This document shows positions 1 to 11,305 of a DNA stretch of 64,000 nucleotides, piece by piece. The first letter of the stretch is position 1. Each line of letters opens with the position of its first letter. The notes beneath the pieces were generated by a model, which had not been told where the DNA came from, ran no database searches, and saw only the letters and a program-made list of their open reading frames with translations. The position numbers and the translations under genes are program-made. Origin of the DNA: Lamellibrachia satsuma (lineage: Eukaryota > Annelida > Polychaeta > Sabellida > Siboglinidae); assembly GCA_033239005.1 (NCBI GenBank), contig BSQZ01000039.1, positions 5,704,816-5,768,815 on the forward strand, written 5' to 3'.

Positions 1-390
1 TTCGTGTCGCTGTCATGATTCCACGAACTGTTTTGATGTCAACAAATGACGCAACCAATGTCAGACTGAAATACAAAATGTCACTGCAAAAAAACTGACG
101 ACATCCAACTCTGAGTACAATAAATGATGCAAAGAACAAACAATGTTTTTGTGTATTTTATCGCTAATACATTTATGCACGTAATGTTTCAAAACGTTGT
201 ACAAGATTTTAGCGCATGCTAAGCAATTTAGAAAATAATACATAACATGGTCATAGTTGTGGAGTCGCGCCCATCGTAACACACAACTTAAAATCGATGC
301 TTAGCAATGCATTCTTGTGACAATTGGGGAATCGCATCCTCTGGCTTGTCTTCAGCATTGCAAACTGGCTACAGGGTCACGAAATCGTTA
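1..390 (+). other. 3' UTR remnant of a globin gene lying off the left edge
   Basis: This stretch resembles the distal 3' UTR of globin gene 1 (about 11400-11650) in the same order. Matching blocks include the ACGAACTGTT motif, the segment around the polyadenylation signal (CTCTGAGTACAATAAATGATG here, CTCCGAGTGCAATAAACGATG there, differing at a few bases), and later GACAATT and TTGCAAACTG blocks. AATAAA is at 119-124. The coding part would lie left of position 1. An alternative is a duplicated UTR fragment without its gene. Confidence 0.65.
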
Positions 391-394
391 GTTG

Positions 395-790
395 ACTAAA
401 GTGTGCAACATTTTTTGGAAAGGGTAATTACCCGGTCTCCTCGTTTCTCTCACTCAGTACCACTTAAATCATTGCATTGGCTCCCTGTCCGATATCGCAT
501 TGTTTTTAAGATCTGTGCAATTACATATCGAGCACTTTATCAGCAACCAGCATATTTATATTCACTGCCCACTCCTGCAAGACAGCCCAGACAGCGTCGA
601 TCATTTAATTTTAATCTACTGTTTGTTCCCAGTGTTAAAATAAATGTCGGAACGAGAGCTTTTTCAGTTGCTGCACCGACTCTGTGGAACTCACTCCGTA
701 TTAGTGTTAAGTATGTGGGAAATATAACAACATTTCGACGTAAAATAAAAACCCACCTGTTTAAACTTGCTTATCCTCCATAGCTCCCCA
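395..790 (+). mobile_element. LINE fragment, C-terminus of ORF2 (Rex1-like)
   Basis: An open frame at 403-783 encodes the end of a non-LTR reverse transcriptase: SLHWLPVRYRIVFKI followed by FSVAAPTLWNSL and a closing TFRRKIKTHLFKLAYPP. This wording is typical of the C-terminal region of Rex1/CR1-type LINEs. The catalytic core is absent, so the copy is 5'-truncated. Related fragments lie at 24540-25110 (+) and 21576-21815 (-). Confidence 0.8.
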
Positions 791-1251
791 GCGTACCAAT
801 CCAACTGTTTACAACTGGAACTGCTTATCGATTATGAACTGCTTAATCCTTCTTGTTTTTGGTGAGCTTCCGAGCTTCGGACAGCGGAGGATTTTAGCGC
901 AGTATAAGTATTTTATATATTATTATTATAAAGTTTATAATATCTGCAGTCTATGGCTTGTGAATAATGATTCTGCCTGGACTGTTTCCAAACAAAGGGC
1001 TCACTATATTATTATTAATGTTATTTATAACTGATTTTGAAGATGATATCAGGCCCGTAGCCAGCTTTTTACACGGTTAATTTTTTCGCAATGCAGACTC
1101 CAATGGCGCCACAAGTTCATGCGGGGCCATATTTTCGTATTAGATTCCAGGGGGCGCTACAAGTTCACACGGAGGTCATATTTCCCAGACCCCATGGGGC
1201 GCTACAAGTTCATATGGGGTCATATTTTTTGAGCACAGGGGGTGCCACAAG

Positions 1252-1316
1252 TACACACACCCACGCACGTACGCACGCACGCACGCACACAAACGCGCAC
1301 ACGCACGCTCGCACAC
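1252..1316. repeat. (ACAC/ACGC)n microsatellite
   Basis: Alternating purine-pyrimidine tract of CA and CACG units. The short frames on both strands across it are repeat artefacts. Confidence 0.9.
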
Positions 1317-1374
1317 ACATTATAACCATTAGGTGACAGTACATAGCTGTGCAAGTTGTAAAAAAAAATGTAAC

Positions 1375-2140
1375 GGGCCGGGCCGGGCCGGACAGGGCCT
1401 GGGCCTACATTTTGTGGTCTGGGCCGGGCCTGTGCTGATATTTTTTTAAACACATCGGGCTTGGGCCGGGCCGGGCCGGGCCGGGCCGGGCCTGGACCTA
1501 ATAAAAATATTAATACAAAACCCATACATAATTACTACTACATATACTACATACACAATACAGATGTTACATGTGCATATTTTTGGCATCAAAGCAGCCT
1601 TCTGCATATATCTAATGGATCCATTAAGTTCACTTAGCTGGAAGCAGCCATCCCCAAATGTTTACGTTAGACTTATTTGCAGACCATCACCCTTTGACCC
1701 TACCAGTGGACATTTTATTGTCTAGGTGTTCCCTCCAAATCTTGCCTGCCTGAATGACCTGCCCACTGCCCAGTGCACACCCCAGTTGGTAGTTGGTATT
1801 TTCCAACTAGTGTCTACTGTTTACTTCTGTGCCGATTCATTCACACTTGTACTAATTTACACGTCTGAACCTGATCTCCCTCAGGCCAGTGACGGCAGAC
1901 CTGCTGGTAATGCTACTGGGTGTCAGTGCCAGTAGGTGATATGATATTAAAATATCAATATTAATGTTTTTTTGATGTCATATAATAAAACAATACGTAT
2001 GTATTACAGTTTATTTACGTTTCGTTTATCTTTTCTAAATTTAGCTGGCCAAGGGTATGGGCCGGGCCTGAAACGTACGGGCCAAGAAGGGCCGGGCCTG
2101 GGACAAACATTAACGGGCCTGGGCTAAATTCTAGTTTTAT
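1375..2140 (+). repeat. Two GGGCC-rich blocks flanking about 550 bp
   Basis: 1375-1497 contains runs of GGGCC, six units in a row near 1460-1490. A second block with GGGCCGGGCCTG lies at 2055-2125. Both have their G-rich strand on +. The sequence between them shows no recognisable gene. It may be the ends of one degenerate mobile element, but I see no target-site duplication. Confidence 0.6.
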
Positions 2141-2224
2141 TTTTGGAAAAGGAGGGTTAACAAAAAAGGGATTCATGTAAACCCCCTGAAACTCACTGGC
2201 TACAGGCCTGGATCAAACAAAATA

Positions 2225-2560
2225 GCGATTTCGGGGACGATGCAAAAATATTTAGAAAGGTTAAAAGAAGTGAAAATAAACAAACGTTAAAAGATGATGG
2301 CAAATATTATTACTTTTTGGGACATGTAAATGCAATAATTTAGACCATAGAAATGTGGACGAAGAATATGAAAAAGTTACAAAGTAGAACCACAAAAGAA
2401 AAAGACCATGGGGTAACAATTGGTGCTGGCATCAAAGTGTCAGAGCAAAGTGGGATTGTGGCTTCAAATGGTAATCAAATTATCCGGTTAATTAGGATAT
2501 ATATTATATATAGGGAGTAAATACAATTATATCCTTGCAGAAAGCAATTATAATGCCTCA
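2225..2560 (+). mobile_element. LINE fragment (family A), degenerate
   Basis: Translation of 2390-2500 gives a decayed version of the 30.1-kb LINE: the region reading LGVTIGAGIKVSEQSGIVAS with NGNQII corresponds to LGVTISADMKVSEQ and KGNQIL at 30110-30190. Stops and frameshifts interrupt it, and no catalytic core remains. Confidence 0.65.
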
Positions 2561-2635
2561 TTTAGAATAATGCATACAATCTGACCTATTCGGCAGACAT
2601 CTGACCTATTGGGCTGGGCGAACAGTTCAGTGTGA

Positions 2636-2935
2636 CAACGAAGAAAACAATTGAAACACAGAAACATTACACCATGATCAATTTATGGGACACACTAATG
2701 GAGAAGGTTAATGACACCATGGAAAGTGTGATGACAAGCGATGGTAACCTTAGAATGAAGATAAGTACCAGAATGGACAAAGCGGCAGCTTCCTTTAACA
2801 AACTGAACACCATATGGAATTAAAAAATCCCGAGACTTTCATCGGAAGTGAATATCTTTAAGTGTAATGTTATCTCAGTGCTGATGTATGGGTCGGAAAG
2901 CTGGAGGTGAATTGAGCAATCGAAACTAGCCTAAA
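2636..2935 (+). mobile_element. LINE ORF2 fragment, second family
   Basis: The frame contains ISTRMDKAAASFNKLNTIW and, after a stop, FKCNVISVLMYGSESW. This is the layout of the post-RT region of several LINE families, where an A..FN.L..IW block is followed by VL.YGSE.W. It is truncated at both ends and broken by a stop at 2821. Confidence 0.7.
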
Positions 2936-3673
2936 CATCTTTTAGGCTAGTTTCCGAAAGAAAGAACACAAAACCAACAAAGGAGTAAGAAACGAATGCA
3001 AACATGAGTTTATCTCAACAACTAAAGGGGAGATGGACACGTATACTCGGGATGCCAGCAGAACGACTTAACGACTACCAAAACCGCCAGGGGGCCACAA
3101 CACGTGGCCAGTTTACAACCCTTGAGACAAGTTTCGCATCTTATGGGAATGCTTTGTGTGGCCAACGCATGTTAGTATGCGCAACGTGTTTGGGGTATTA
3201 AATCACACTGACGGGGTAATAATTAAGGGTACACGATTTGAAATTGTTGACATCTTATAAAAATTTGCGTTATGTAACATTAAGCGTTGAATAAAATATG
3301 TTAGTAAAATAATCTATATCACATATCGTGGAACATGTATGTGTGACACGTTAAGGGGTATATATTTGGTTTTGCTAAATCAGGTATAATCTGCATAACT
3401 TGTGGAATGCGACTCCTGTCCACGAAAAATGGTATCTATCTCAATCAGCTCAACAAGATAAGGATGGGTCAAGGTGACCGCTGCAGCTCAGGATGCTCAG
3501 GGCGGGGGGGGGGTACGATTGTTTCCGTCCTATATGCGACGTCTTGGGCGCCACAAGACAGAAGAAGAGCTGGTAGCAGTATAAATGTTCAATGTACGTA
3601 CACATATACATTACATACATACATGTATGTATATACATGCGTGCACACACACATATATACATATAAATGCATA

Positions 3674-3707
<34 letters not shown>

Positions 3708-4970
3708 GTTTGAGCACACACACACACATTTTTTTATTTTATATAACTTGTCCACTCTATGTCTATGTTTCCCTAACAATGCATTAAATTGATCAACACA
3801 CTGTACTCACCACATACGTGCATAATGTCCACCTTCACTCTGCATAATGTCCACTTTCACTGTACATAATATCCACTTTCACTGTATATAATGTCAACGT
3901 GCATAATGATCATAATGATTCCTGTGTTTACAATAGAATATAATAGAAACTACAATCAATCTTTCAAAACTGCAATGAAACTAAATTTTAAATAATGTTT
4001 GTTTTCGTTTCGAAGATATATATGCACATATTCTCTTACATGTCACGTTGCTATGTCTGACCCAATTCGTCCCTAAACAATGTAAATGACCTCACCATGA
4101 ACTATGGCAGCACATGGTATAGAGAACGTGTGCATGGGATAAATACAATGATGGAAATACAACAGATTTACATTTAGAAGTTTGTTTATACACGCAGACA
4201 TTATGCAATGTATACATGTGACTGAGCATATATATATTATATAAATTGTATCATTTAACACAGCTATGACGCAGTATCACATGCCAAGATATATTATATA
4301 AATTGTATCATTTAACATATTTAATAATACTAATAATACAATATATAAGTATTCCAAACTGTACTGGAGCGTGCGTGCGTGTAAAGTACCAACATACTCT
4401 CACGCGAGAGTAAGATTGGTCATGAACGCCGATCATAGCAAAACATTGACATATTCTGACAGTTCTCCCTAAGACACGTTGAAAACATTTACACCGGTGA
4501 TGCGTAGAGTAGACGCTGTGGATGGTCTTCCTACGTGCTCCTACTCACTATCCCACTGACTCACAGGGTGGAGGCAAGGGTAGTGCCGATGAGTACACAA
4601 TATCTCAATGCACTGGAGACCTGTGATGAGACACGTGTGTGACGCGACACCTGTATGGAGACATGTGAATCAAAGCAGCTGGCGACATGTTTGTCGGACA
4701 CTAAGACGAATCAAAACAACACGTCGTCCGTTGACTTACTTGTCACTGACGCAAATATCTGGGTTAGAAGTTGTTTTTCAACTGGACCTGACCTTCCATC
4801 CCTAACGAACAACCAGCTTTCATTGAAATGGCTCAAGCCGTCCAAAGATGATGATAACGATGGAACTATATATCACGAATTTACCATAAAACGACCAGTG
4901 TATAAAGCCTACCTTTAAATAACCAACCCAGCTGTGTCTTGCCCAGATCGCGAAACAGTGTTTTTCATCG
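2936..4970. other. Intergenic stretch, no gene recognised
   Basis: A short (TA)n tract at 3678-3706 is flanked by CA/TG-rich sequence. Between 3818 and 3900 a short phrase around ATAATGTCCAC recurs three or four times. No coding exon or known element was recognised. Confidence 0.5.
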
Positions 4971-4973
4971 AAT

Positions 4974-4975
<2 letters not shown>

Positions 4976-5004
<29 letters not shown>

Positions 5005-5074
5005 TACTGCAACAACTACTACCACCTTTATCACTACCACTACTACAGCAACTACTACCACTACCACTACTAGA
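4976..5074. repeat. (ACT)n trinucleotide repeat
   Basis: Imperfect ACT/ACC/GCA triplets. The polythreonine frame on + and polyvaline frame on - are artefacts of the repeat. Confidence 0.9.
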
Positions 5075-5964
5075 GAAGTTGGTATTGGAATAAACAGGTC
5101 TGCCAGGGGGGTGAAATGTAAATTTAGCGCTTTGAGCAGTCCCAAGGACTGGATACCGCGCTATATAAGAATGTACTTTTTACTTGCCTTTTTACCGTGA
5201 CAGTTCCCAGAACTATTAGTTGTTTGGCTATCCGTGGACGTGCACAAGAAAGCACACATGAAGACGCACAATCGAGTTGAGTTCAGTAAACAGGGTAAAA
5301 TGTAAATTTCCCTTCGTAGTTCGTACGTTCACATGAACTAAGGAGAGTCGACAATATTTCCACATCACACCAACAGTAAGAAAACAATATCAGATTTGTT
5401 TCACAGAGACAACATACGTGACACTTCCCCACAACGGGCATAAGTATAATATTGACAGTTTGGGTATTATTTAGGGTTAGGGTTAGGCAATCGTTCCCAA
5501 AGCGGTAACGTTCTAATCGAGCTTCAACACATTATATTTTTTTCAACATAAATCGATTTCGAAAACAAAACATTACGGTTGTCGTGCAAAATGCCCACCC
5601 CCTTCTTAATGTTTACATTTTTTGGTATGTAACCTGTTGCGCAACTACATGGTAGCATAATAAACGAATGGGTGACTAAGCTTGCCCCCCCCCCGCCTCC
5701 CAATTGCGAGATTATAGATGCGTTACTGATGTATAATAAAATATCGATTGAGAGTTTTCTGAAGAAAAGCAAACCTTCAAGTACCTATACCAATTGATAC
5801 TTTTGTCGGCATGTATAAATGAAATGAACTGTCAAGAGGTTTAATAATAAGGTATATTCGACCTATATAATATCAAAAGGTGAGTCATACGATTAAGACA
5901 TACATTACAATGTTACCATAAAGGTGTCACTACCACGCAGTTATTTACACGTGCGAGATCATTA

Positions 5965-6135
5965 CACATGTCCATCATTACTTCATGGGATGCCATTTCT
6001 TCTTCGCCATCTTGGTATGTCTATTGTGCGTAGCCGGGTCCATTCCTCCATACTATCCAGCCAGTTTTTATTCTCTCGGCCTCGTCTTCTCTTGCCCTCC
6101 AGGGTGCCTTGCAGGATGGGGTTAAATGCTTATAA
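5965..6135 (-). mobile_element. LINE ORF2 C-terminal fragment
   Basis: The reverse strand of 6125-5975 reads ILQGTLEGKRRRGRENKNW then LDSMEEWTRL. This is the LINE tail pattern G.R.RGR....W.D...EWT, found after the reverse transcriptase in many families. Nothing else of the element is seen nearby. Confidence 0.6.
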
Positions 6136-7320
6136 GTGATTAGAAGTAACACGTGACATCCATACCACGTTTCTGTTCTAGTTCATCGATAGATAATACG
6201 TGAAAGAATTGTGAACTTCGTGAACTGGCCAACATGTTTTCGTTCGAGTTGTTACCAACACATTGAGGTATCCTTTAACAAATATATCCACTGATACATT
6301 AGTGGTTGGGATTTCGTTTTAGATTAAAATACTTGCGATTAACACTGCTAAATGTCATAACCCGCCACGAGTTAGCACAATTAAAACGGCGTCATATAAA
6401 AGCCACAAATACGTGTTACGTGCACAGTTCGCAAGTAACTCTTTGTCCACTACGAGTCGCCACTAGGCACAAAACCACGATCATTTTGTGCGTCCATTGC
6501 TTTACGCATCTTGAATATCTGACCTTCTACTGTGTGATGTTTATAATTACCTTTCCCGCTGTTTTTTTCTAGGCCGTGTGCGCTATGCACTGTGAACTTT
6601 TTGACCCAATGCCTACAGTGTCTACCCTCTGCATTGGCCAATGACATTTTGACGGAACCTCGCTGTATTGTTTTGACGATACAGTAGGAAATAGGTCGTC
6701 GATCACAAGTCAATCACAAACAATCCTATTAAAATATTCGGCACTCAACCAATCTGTTTGATTTGATTTCGGTGAGGTCTTGGACCTGCAAATGAAAGAA
6801 ATACACAAGGCGATGTTATAATATTTGACAATGATAATATTTGACAATGGTAATATTTGACAATGATAATGACAGAAGATGAGAAAAGTGTTACGGGCAA
6901 ACGCAACGTATTATCTGACGTGCATTGCTGATGTATTTAGTAACGCAGCATAACATTACCGTCAAATTATACATGTGGTGGATGTCAATGAAAGTGCGTC
7001 TTATGCTAATCTCTAACCTAAGCAAATTAATTCCACTCTTTGTACCATGACATGGCAATTATGCCGATTTTCTCACGCCTCGTGAAATACGTATTGCGAC
7101 CACCGTGTTGCACCATTTCTGTTGGGGCTACCATATATCTGTATCCATATCCATCCATGTCAACATTCCCACGGTGGCTGTGGGATTCTCATGTAAAAGG
7201 GGCGTATGCGATATATTTTTGAGTAATAATAACTTTTGAAATGTGCGAAAAATTATTCCAGATATGTTAGAGAAACGTATCGTATGTACTTATAATGAAA
7301 CAAAAGAGATATAGATAATA
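6136..7320. other. Intergenic, no gene recognised
   Basis: AT-rich sequence. An 18-bp unit around ATATTTGACAATGATA occurs three times at 6818-6868. No exon or mobile-element protein was recognised. Confidence 0.5.
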
Positions 7321-7324
7321 CTAG

Positions 7325-7545
7325 CTAAGACACAGTAACGTGTATCCCTTGCCAGATACTCGGGCGAATAGATATCGAAACTCTCTGATACAATAGGGTT
7401 TACAGAAATGGTAAAATATACACAGGGGCAGAAGGTAAATAATGTTATCTACTGCGCCATATATCTTGGGAGGATTGTATGATTATCGTACGACTTTTTC
7501 GTGAATTCTTGTACTGACTATATGATGATGTGAATCCAACTCAGT
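7325..7545 (+). repeat. 200-bp segment shared with globin gene 3 intron 1
   Basis: It matches 42860-43065 along most of its length, including ATCGAAACTCTCTGA, AGGTAAATAAT, CTGCGCCATAT and TTGTATGATTAT in the same order and orientation. Here it lies about 450 bp upstream of the gene 1 TATA box; there it lies just before the first coding exon. It may be a dispersed element or displaced ancestral flank. Confidence 0.7.
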
Positions 7546-7993
7546 TGAGTTATCAATATGTGATCTTAACATCACAATCGAACAAGTACTAGGACCCAAG
7601 GAAATACCTCCGGTTTGAATGTTAACATTCTTGAGATAATAATATTAATATGGTCGACTGATGATCTGGTCTTTTCTTGGAGGGCGAATGGCTGTATGAA
7701 TCGTTGAAATTTAAAATGAAATTAAAAATAAAATGTTAGGGAATGTTATCCCCTAGAAAACTTGCCTACAACAAAACTAACTAGATCCATGGCCGCCGTG
7801 GCTCGATTACAGGACAATACGGTGACGGTGTTCCGCTTATCAGACAAACAGTGCGGACTGACCTTGTTTTGCAGTGGGAGAAATTCTGGGGCAGCGAAAC
7901 AGTTTTGCAAAAATCATCCCCACCAAGAGGTTGTGTTGACCTTTCTAGGCAACGCAACGTGACGGGCGGCACGCGTGTTCGCAGAGGTGGCAA

Positions 7994-8000
7994 TATAAAA
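7994..8000 (+). promoter_or_regulatory. TATA box of globin gene 1
   Basis: TATAAAA lies 30 bp before the conserved CAGCTG that starts the first exon (8024). Globin genes 2 and 3 have the same TATA-to-CAGCTG distance within 2 bp. A GTTGACCTTT sequence, nuclear-receptor-like, lies 55-65 bp further upstream; that reading is a guess. Confidence 0.8.
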
Positions 8001-8023
8001 GTACAACCTCTCGGTGAGGTCTT

Positions 8024-8071
8024 CAGCTGTTCTGGGAGAAGTGGGGCCACACACTCACCGACAACATCTCG
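8024..8071 (+). other. Non-coding exon 1 of globin gene 1
   Basis: This exon begins near CAGCTGTT and ends at CTCG before donor GTGAGT (8072). The block AGAAGTGG, GCCACACACTCACCGACAAC is nearly identical in the first exon of gene 2 and recognisable in gene 3. There is no coding frame. The following intron (8072-8642) ends at CTGCAG just before the start codon. The start is inferred from TATA spacing. Confidence 0.8.
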
Positions 8072-8646
8072 GTGAGTACGTCACTTGTTGTTCTGCCTAT
8101 CTGGGAAAAGAAAGTAACATTTACGGAGGTATGACTGTGTGGGAAACTTGCTATACTGCTTCTGTTTAACATTTTGTAGTTCAACGTTTTTGTTAACTTT
8201 TCATGATATGGTGATTCGTGCTTCATTTGTGTAAAATATTAAGAATACCTATTGTAGCGGAATATTATCATGCAAGGAAGCAAACTGATTAGCATGGTGT
8301 TAGTGATAGCGACGAACTGCCTTCGTTGTAGCTTTAGTTTTGCATCAATTTCAAATGCTACATCAGCGTATACATGAAAATGGCTAACGATATGTCTCTA
8401 GATTGACAACATTATCACGTTGTTACACAGACAAAAACATGAGGATAGAAGTAGATAGGAAGCTAGCTAAATCATCATTCTTGTTAACAATAATTGTCAA
8501 CATCATCGCTTAGTATCGCTACCGCATCTGAAATGTAGCTATTTCCAGATGTTTTGTGTCGGCAGAATTATTAGTTAGCGAAACCATCATGCTAGTAACA
8601 TAAATTGTCGGCATTATCGTTTACTATGTTTTATGTCTGCAGAATC

Positions 8647-9591
8647 ATGCGTCTACTCTGCATCACTTTGATGATCGCCTGCGGGCTGGCTGTCTGCCAC
8701 GCCGCGCAAATATGCTCCCCGGCCGACGCCGCCATCGTTATCCAGCAGTGGCAGGCCGTGAGCAGCCCCGACGCCTCTGCGAGGTCGAAGCTGTCTTGTG
8801 GGCAGGCCGTGTTCGCCAAGTAAGTGATAGTGCGATACGTTTGTGACGTAAATGCGATGTGTTTGTGACGTCATTGTGATATGGTTGTGACATCACTGCT
8901 ACACCTGAAATTGGTAGATTTTATATTTAACTATTTTTAAGCTATAATTTCTGAAAGGGGTTATCTTACTTAGGTAAATGCGTATGTAGTTAGTCTTATT
9001 ATCTGCTGTGGTACAACATGTATTATTTATGTATGACACCTGAATGAAACCACAGTTATGAGCAAACTCTCCACCAGTGGCGCCACTAATCATTTCACCA
9101 ATGCCACAACTTATCATCAACAATTTCATGTGCAGATTCTACACATTTATTTCATTTGGTTAACTAATATTTTTTTGTCACGAAATCTCTCAATTTCAAA
9201 TGCATACAATTATGGATACTGTTTGCAATGAAAATGTGCAGAGGAAAAAATAAAGTTCATTTTTGTTTGAAACTATTACGTATATTCAAGTGCACGGCTG
9301 CAACTGCGTAACAACAATGGTGTTGCCCAACTAACCAGTCGTTTATGCCTTTCGCAAGTGTTCATTTTGAATTTATAATCACGATGTGGCAGTGGTGAAA
9401 TGCTGACTGGCGCCACTAGTGGGGAGTGTAAGACAAGCTCAGAAACAAGATTCAAATGAGATGCCTCCAACTAGCTGGTCACTGATATCGCCTCGTCTTG
9501 TGAACACCCACTCGTGGCTAGAAAAACGGAAGGAAGCAAAAGCAACACACAAAAACAAGTACACGAACACACACACGCACGCACTCACGCA

Positions 9592-9622
<31 letters not shown>

Positions 9623-11109
9623 CAAACTGGTGTGCGAAAACATTGTCGTTCAATAATCTTTTTAAACGGCCCGACTCCGGCCGTCCAAGGATGTGTGAAT
9701 GTTTGCTTCGTATTCTTTGTAAGAATCCAAATTCGCACATTCTCGAATCGCGATATTACGGTCAGCCACGTGACTATCGGAACCCCGCGTGTGTTTGTTT
9801 ATCAGACCGTCAAGAGTGATGGAACACAAAGGGTTCACGTTAGCTATATGCCAAGGTTCGCGAGATATCAATTAATTAAGAAGCATTCACCATGTGCTTA
9901 TAGCCGATCAAATTATTCTCCACGGAAATGCAAACTACCAGAACAGTGCAAGAATTGGACGACAGCTGTACGACTTTAACGTTTCACGTTATTGTCGTAT
10001 CTAGGATCTAGCAAGGGGAAGCCAAAGGGGAAGCCAGAGGGGGAAGCCAACGGGGGAAGCCAAAGGGGAACAACCTTAGTCACCATTGGTTTAACATGTT
10101 ATCACGTAGTAGCGCAACGGAAAAAAATCAAAACCATTACGCCAAAGTAGTGGGCATGGTCCAGTGCCCCCCCGCCCACTCCCACCCTGCCTAAATACGT
10201 CACTGTTTCACGTTAACGACATTGTAAAAGTTAAATTAAGTAATATTCACAGACTGTTTTATCCTCATTGACGTCCTGGTTCTATCTCGCAGACTCTTCG
10301 ACATGGCACCTGGCGCGAAGGGTCTGTTCACCAGAGTCAACGTCGCGGACATTTCTAGTCCTGAGTTCAATGGTCATGTGATGCGCGTGATGGGAGGTTT
10401 GGATGTGCTCATCAACTACCTGCAGGACTCTGCAACTATGAAGGAGATGCTCTCCCATCTCTCCGACCAGCACGTTGTACGTGAAGGTGTCACCAAGGCT
10501 GGCTTCGGAGTAAGTACATGACAAGTGTGCTATGTTCACACACACCGAACAGATCACACGACAAACAAAGCGACACCCGTTAATTTAGCCTGCAAAGTTG
10601 ACAGACTGTAACCAATTTAAACTTTAGCCGGTCTAACTTCTTCTGTCTAAACAACCTATATTTAAAACGGATAACCTATCAGTTTTACAGATCCGTTTTA
10701 AATATCTGTTCGGACAGAAGAAATTAGACCGGTTAATGTTTAGACCGGCTGAAGTAATTCAAGTTTACATGTGGTGAACTACGTCGTTGAGATGTGTTGT
10801 TTCCTGTGGAATCCCGTTTCGTTGTTGCTGATCGAATCTCTTAACTTTTTTGGACATTTGTAACTAATAGGTGCACATATTCTACATGTGCACGTTACTA
10901 TTGAGCTGAACCTCCCTAATTGTAATTGAAACGTATATTCTGAAAAGGTTCTCGCGCACCATCTCATTGACCTATGTCTATTCCTTCAGTTGATGGCGAA
11001 GGTGTTGATGGAGAGCATGCCCCAGATCGTTGAGAACTTCAACCCGGATGCGTGGCGCAACTGCCTTATCCCGATCCTCAACGGCATGTCTGCTGGTCTG
11101 CCCGCATAG
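8647..11109 (+). CDS. Extracellular globin 1 (annelid haemoglobin chain)
   Basis: Coding exons are 8647-8819, 10293-10509 and 10990-11109, giving 169 residues. All junctions are GT-AG, and phases 2 and 0 match the usual globin intron sites in helices B and G. Residues 1-19 form a signal peptide ending CHA. C23 and C155 are the pair that makes the intrachain disulphide in annelid secreted globins. Distal His is H86 (GHVMRV) and proximal His H118 (SDQH). The protein should be an oxygen carrier assembled into a large haemoglobin in blood or coelomic fluid. An extra cysteine, C51 (KLSCGQ), is absent from globins 2 and 3. I cannot assign the A1/A2/B1/B2 subfamily. Start chosen because it opens the signal peptide four bases after the acceptor, as in the paralogues. 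Confidence 0.95.
9565..9622. repeat. (ACGC/ACAC)n microsatellite in globin 1 intron 2
   Basis: CACG/CACA repeat within the 1.47-kb intron 8820-10292. At 10010-10070 the same intron has a short AAGGGGAAGCC repeat with four or five variable units. Nothing else was recognised in this intron. Confidence 0.85.
10607..10770. repeat. Long imperfect inverted repeat (MITE-like) in globin 1 intron 3
   Basis: The left arm contains CCGGTCTAACTTCTTCTGTC and TATTTAAAACGGAT. The right arm carries their reverse complements ATCCGTTTTAAATA and GACAGAAGAAATTAGACCGG. Pairing extends outward past a second GCCGGTCTAA. Arms of roughly 45-70 bp surround a short loop near 10685. It may be a small non-autonomous DNA transposon; no target-site duplication was identified. 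Confidence 0.75.
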
Positions 11110-11305
11110 ACGCATGCATACCACTTCGTTACCAGAAACCAGCGACAACTTCACTGCAATCCACACACCTTTTGTATCAACAGACAGTGCGCGACCTCTA
11201 GCGGATGGTTCAATCCGGCAGGTGGAGCTGCTGGAGAGTCGTTGGTTCACCGGTATTCTTACGTACGGCAGCCGCGGCTGCTTCAGTAGCTGGACATTCG
11301 TCAGT

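Noticed and set aside
5471..5487. Interstitial telomere repeat (TTAGGG)
   Set aside because: Only about two and a half units; within chance expectation and not a telomere end or fusion site.
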